Assembly: GCF_000282315.2 (NCBI RefSeq)
Contig: NZ_AKJN02000008.1
Coordinates: 744,001 to 808,000, forward strand
Reading direction: 5' to 3'
Origin: Pseudomonas sp. GM41(2012)
Lineage (GTDB): Bacteria; Pseudomonadota; Gammaproteobacteria; Pseudomonadales; Pseudomonadaceae
Length of the DNA stretch: 64,000 bases
A program made the position numbers and the translations under genes. Positions 60,977 through 64,000 of the stretch are shown here, piece after piece (the stretch's first letter is position 1; each line of letters begins with the position of its first letter). The notes below the pieces were generated by a model. That model was not told where the DNA came from, did not search any database, and was given only the letters and a program-made list of their open reading frames with translations.

Positions 60977-61045
60977 TGTAGGAGCACGGCTTGCCGGCGA
61001 TGGCGTTTTTGAGATCGCCATCGCGAGCAAGCTCAGCTCCTACAG
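60977..61045. repeat. REP pair, degenerate
   Basis: CTGTAGGAGCACGGCTTGCC with GGCGATGGCG, and CGCCATCGCGAGCAAGCTCA with GCTCCTACAG, are imperfect inverted copies separated by about 11 bases. It lies between convergent genes. Confidence 0.78.
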
Positions 61046-61052
61046 ACGTGGA

Positions 61053-62981
61053 TTATTGATCGTCAAAATAGCGCTCATGCCAATCCACCAACGGCTGCGG
61101 TGAGTTGAGCTTCTGGCCGTAGATCACTGAGTACGACAGCACGTTTTGCACGTACTGGCGGGTTTCGTCGAACGGGATGCTTTCCACCCAGACGTCGAAG
61201 CTCAGGTGGTCCGCACCGCGCAGCCACTGGCGCACGCGACCGGGGCCGGCGTTGTAGGCGGCGGAGGCGAGGACGCGGTTGCCGTTGAACTGGCTGTGGA
61301 CCTGGCTCAGGTAAGCGGCGCCGAGCTGGATGTTCTTGTCCGGATCGAACACTTGCTGCGGCGAGGCCAGTGGAATGCTGAACTTGCGCGCGGTTTCCTT
61401 GGCAGTGCCGGGCATCAGTTGCATCAGGCCGCTGGCGCCGACGCCGGAACGGGCGTCGTCCATGAAAGCACTTTCCTGGCGGGTGATGGCGAACACCCAG
61501 CTCGAATGCAGGCCACGAACCTTGGCTTCGCGCACCAGGGTTTCGCGGTGGGCCATCGGGAAACGGATGTCCAGGTCGTCCCAGTACTGCGCCTGACTGA
61601 TGGTGCGGATCGCCGGGAAATACCATTTCAGGTCGTAGGCCAGTTTCGCCTGGGCGACCATTTCGTCGCGGCTGAAGTGGCGGCTGACGTGGTACCACTC
61701 GCGGCGACCATCGACGATTTGTCCGCGAGCATGAAACTCAAGCGCCCGACGCACGCCTGGGGTATTGCGGACCTTGTTGATCAGCGCCTGGCTGAGCACC
61801 AGCGGTTTGTTGTTCAGCGAGTAGGGCGACTGTGAGCGATCCGCCGCGAGGAAACCGTAAAAATCACGCTCGCGGGCGAGGCCCTTATACAGCGTCTGCG
61901 CTTCCGGGTTCTGCGGCTGCGCCAGTTCCAGGCTGCGGGCCTGCCAATAGCGCCAGCGATTGGTGGTCGCCAGATCCTGCGGCAGACGGCGAGTCAGCTG
62001 ATAGGCATCGTCCCAGCGGGCCAGGCGCAGTAGCAGACGCAAACGCCATTCGGACACCGTGTTGTCACGCAGTTCCGGGTCGTACTTGGTCATCACGTCC
62101 AGCGCGCGGCTGTCGAAACGTCGTGCGAGGGTCAGCCCGATTTCCCGGGCGATGGCCACTTTTTCGTCACGCGAGAAGTGCATGCTGCTGGCATAACCGT
62201 CGAGCAGGTCCATGGCCTTGTCCGGATCTTGCTTGGCCAAGCGGCGCAGGCCGAGGCTGACGATGTCAGACATCGGTTCATCGGCCGGGGTGAAGCGCGA
62301 CGGCTGGTTGAGCAGCTCGGGTTTTTGCGCCACATCAATCAGCAAGCGACCGCGAGGGGCGAGGGTGGTCAGGCCGTTGACCAGGCTGTTGGCCAGCGGA
62401 TAGTTGCGCGCCTGGGCGGCAAGTTTGGTGCGCTCCCAGCGTTTCTGCTCGGTCAACTGGCCTTCGGCAGCCCATTGCCCGAACAGCGCATCGCACGCTT
62501 CGGGTTGGGATTTGCCGGTCAGCCAGAGTTTATTGGTGTTGGCGTAACCTTCGGCTTTCTGGTTATGCCCGATCTGATACTGCGCGTTCAGGCAGTCCAG
62601 TTCGGTGAAATTGAGCTTGGGGTCGTAGTACCTGACGAAAGTCGCCCAGTCGCCGCGTTCGGCCAGCCAGCGCAACCAGCGCAATTTCATCCAGTTGGCC
62701 TGGGGCAGGTCACCGTGCTCGGCGAGGAATTTCTCGATTTCGGCATTGCTTGCGGTTTTAAGGCGAGCGGTCAGTTCGTCATACGCCAGGTACGGCTCCA
62801 GCGGGTAATCGCTGAGGGCCTGGCTGTAACGGAAATAAGGACCGGTATCCCCCTTGGCGAGGGCACGCTTGGCTTCATCGTAATACTGGCGCTGGGTGGA
62901 CAGGTCCACCGCCTGGGCGGTTTGAACGGCAGTGGCAGAAAGAAGAAAACAGGATAAAAGACTGAAAAGGCGACTGCGCAT
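61053..62981 (-). CDS. slt: Soluble lytic murein transglycosylase Slt
   Basis: A 642-residue periplasmic enzyme that cleaves the glycan chains of peptidoglycan. A signal peptide (MRSRLFSLLSCFLLSATAV, to about AQA) is followed by a long helical superhelix region (about residues 25-460) and the C-terminal lysozyme-like domain with catalytic Glu503 (ITRQESAFM), GASGLMQLMPGTAKE and AAYNAGPGRVRQW. Start at 62981 chosen for the signal peptide; the frame to 63020 adds residues ahead of it. Confidence 0.95.
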   Translation of the reverse strand: MRSRLFSLLSCFLLSATAVQTAQAVDLSTQRQYYDEAKRALAKGDTGPYFRYSQALSDYPLEPYLAYDELTARLKTASNAEIEKFLAEHGDLPQANWMKLRWLRWLAERGDWATFVRYYDPKLNFTELDCLNAQYQIGHNQKAEGYANTNKLWLTGKSQPEACDALFGQWAAEGQLTEQKRWERTKLAAQARNYPLANSLVNGLTTLAPRGRLLIDVAQKPELLNQPSRFTPADEPMSDIVSLGLRRLAKQDPDKAMDLLDGYASSMHFSRDEKVAIAREIGLTLARRFDSRALDVMTKYDPELRDNTVSEWRLRLLLRLARWDDAYQLTRRLPQDLATTNRWRYWQARSLELAQPQNPEAQTLYKGLARERDFYGFLAADRSQSPYSLNNKPLVLSQALINKVRNTPGVRRALEFHARGQIVDGRREWYHVSRHFSRDEMVAQAKLAYDLKWYFPAIRTISQAQYWDDLDIRFPMAHRETLVREAKVRGLHSSWVFAITRQESAFMDDARSGVGASGLMQLMPGTAKETARKFSIPLASPQQVFDPDKNIQLGAAYLSQVHSQFNGNRVLASAAYNAGPGRVRQWLRGADHLSFDVWVESIPFDETRQYVQNVLSYSVIYGQKLNSPQPLVDWHERYFDDQ

Positions 62982-63194
62982 GAGACGTCCGGGCAGAGAA
63001 ATCATGACAAGCGCGGGCAATGCCCGCGCTGAATTGTCTGTAGCTTAGCCTTTTGCCAGCAACGGGCGAAAGCTTTGCCGGCCTGTCAGCATCAGTTCGC
63101 AACATTTGTCATGCAGAGTGTCGCGAAGGTGAAATTGCCGGCCTTCTGAAGCCTCAAGTCAGGTAGAATGCGCGCCCGGTTTTTGGAGAAGCTC

Positions 63195-64000
63195 ATGACC
63201 CTGCTCAAATTCAGCGATGTGTCCCTTGCTTTCGGCTCTACGCCGTTGTTGGACAAGGTGTCCTGGCAGATCGCCCGTGGTGAGCGGGTGTGCATCATCG
63301 GCCGCAATGGCACTGGCAAGTCCAGCATGATGAAGCTCGTCAAGGGCGACCAGAAGCCCGATGACGGCTCCGTTTGGCGCGCACCCGGCCTCAAGATTGG
63401 CGAATTGCCGCAAGAATTGCCGGTAGCCGACGAGCGGACCGTGTTCGACGTGGTGGCCGAAGGCCTGGACGGTGTCGGCGAACTGCTCGCGCAGTATCAC
63501 CACCTCAGCCAGAACATCGTCACCGACGCCGACCTGGACAAGTTGATGCACGTCCAGCACGACCTCGAAGCCCGTGACGGCTGGCGTTTGCAGCAATTGG
63601 TCGACAGCACATTGAGCCGTCTGCAGTTGCCGGCCGACAAGACTCTCGCCGAATTGTCCGGGGGCTGGCGTCGTCGCGTCCTGCTGGCGCAGGCTCTGGT
63701 TTCCGAACCCGATCTGCTGCTGCTCGACGAACCGACCAACCACCTGGACATCGGTGCAATTGCCTGGCTCGAAGAAGCGCTGAAGGATTTCCAGGGCGCC
63801 GTGCTGTTCATCACGCACGACCGTTCATTCCTGCAGAACCTTGCAACCCGCATTCTCGAACTGGATCGCGGTGGCCTGATCGACTGGAACGGCGACTACG
63901 CCAGCTTCCTCGTGCACAAAGAAGCCTCCCTGGCCGCTGAAGACACCGCCAACGCGCTGTTCGACAAAAAACTGGCCCAGGAAGAAGTCTGGATCCGCCA
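63195..64000 (+). CDS. uup: ABC-F ATPase Uup, 5' part, runs off window
   Basis: The first 268 residues of an ABC-F family ATPase with no membrane part. The first nucleotide-binding domain has Walker A IGRNGTGKSSMM (about residues 35-46), signature LSGGWRRRVLLAQAL and Walker B LLLLDEPTNHLDI. The interdomain linker begins near the window end. Sequence and length of the first domain fit Uup, which acts on ribosomes and in DNA recombination-related processes, more than EttA. GGAGAAGCTC precedes ATG 63195. The second domain is outside the window. Confidence 0.93.
   Translation, partial: MTLLKFSDVSLAFGSTPLLDKVSWQIARGERVCIIGRNGTGKSSMMKLVKGDQKPDDGSVWRAPGLKIGELPQELPVADERTVFDVVAEGLDGVGELLAQYHHLSQNIVTDADLDKLMHVQHDLEARDGWRLQQLVDSTLSRLQLPADKTLAELSGGWRRRVLLAQALVSEPDLLLLDEPTNHLDIGAIAWLEEALKDFQGAVLFITHDRSFLQNLATRILELDRGGLIDWNGDYASFLVHKEASLAAEDTANALFDKKLAQEEVWIR

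Overview
This window is core chromosome of a Pseudomonas, most likely of the P. fluorescens group. The evidence is the protein repertoire (ANR, two tandem cbb3 oxidases, ZipA next to Smc and LigA, a YbaB-DnaX-RecR neighbourhood), the high GC content, and at least nineteen REP-type inverted repeats of the kinds common in that group. Gene order from the xanthine dehydrogenase block through smc-zipA-ligA-ffs-dnaX-recR to anr-hemN-cco-aer-acnA matches, from memory, the order in P. aeruginosa. No prophage, transposase, CRISPR array, tRNA or rRNA was seen.

Layout. 1-2.8 kb: the end of a diguanylate cyclase, dacB (PBP4) and a YggL-like protein. 2.9-12.4 kb: a purine/xanthine catabolism block, with a BenE-like transporter, a divergent GntR regulator, guaD, xdhC, xdhB, xdhA, and a second GntR regulator directly coupled to smc. 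12.4-19.6 kb: smc, zipA and ligA (chromosome organisation, division, ligation). 19.7-30.5 kb: a zinc-ribbon metallopeptidase, 4.5S RNA, an XRE regulator divergent from a PAS-GGDEF-EAL protein, a periplasmic solute-binding protein, dnaX, ybaB, an NADPH oxidoreductase, recR and an acyl-CoA dehydrogenase. 30.6-50.2 kb: a low-oxygen respiration region with apt, anr, hemN, a SafE-like membrane protein, ccoSIHG (cbb3 assembly), two complete ccoNOQP operons, an alpha/beta hydrolase and an Aer-type energy-taxis receptor. 50.3-64 kb: a CPBP protease, acnA, rlmM, tusA, a MATE exporter, pdxB, a small unknown protein, an MsbA-like ABC exporter, slt and the start of uup.

How the parts work together. ANR senses oxygen, and candidate ANR boxes lie upstream of hemN (haem supply), ccoG (oxidase assembly) and the upstream ccoN (cbb3-2). 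The downstream ccoN (cbb3-1) instead has a sigma-70-like promoter, so a constitutive oxidase and an induced oxidase sit side by side. The purine block has two candidate operators: a perfect palindrome before the first GntR gene, and twin TGAC-N6-GTCA sites between xdhA and the second GntR gene.

The only clear accessory insertion is a secreted calcineurin-like phosphoesterase gene with an AT-rich leader, set between ccoG and ccoP1. I found no obviously new multi-gene defence or biosynthetic system. The best leads are the phosphoesterase insertion, the EAL domain lacking a metal-binding Asp, the regulatory sites and the uncharacterised zinc-ribbon peptidase.
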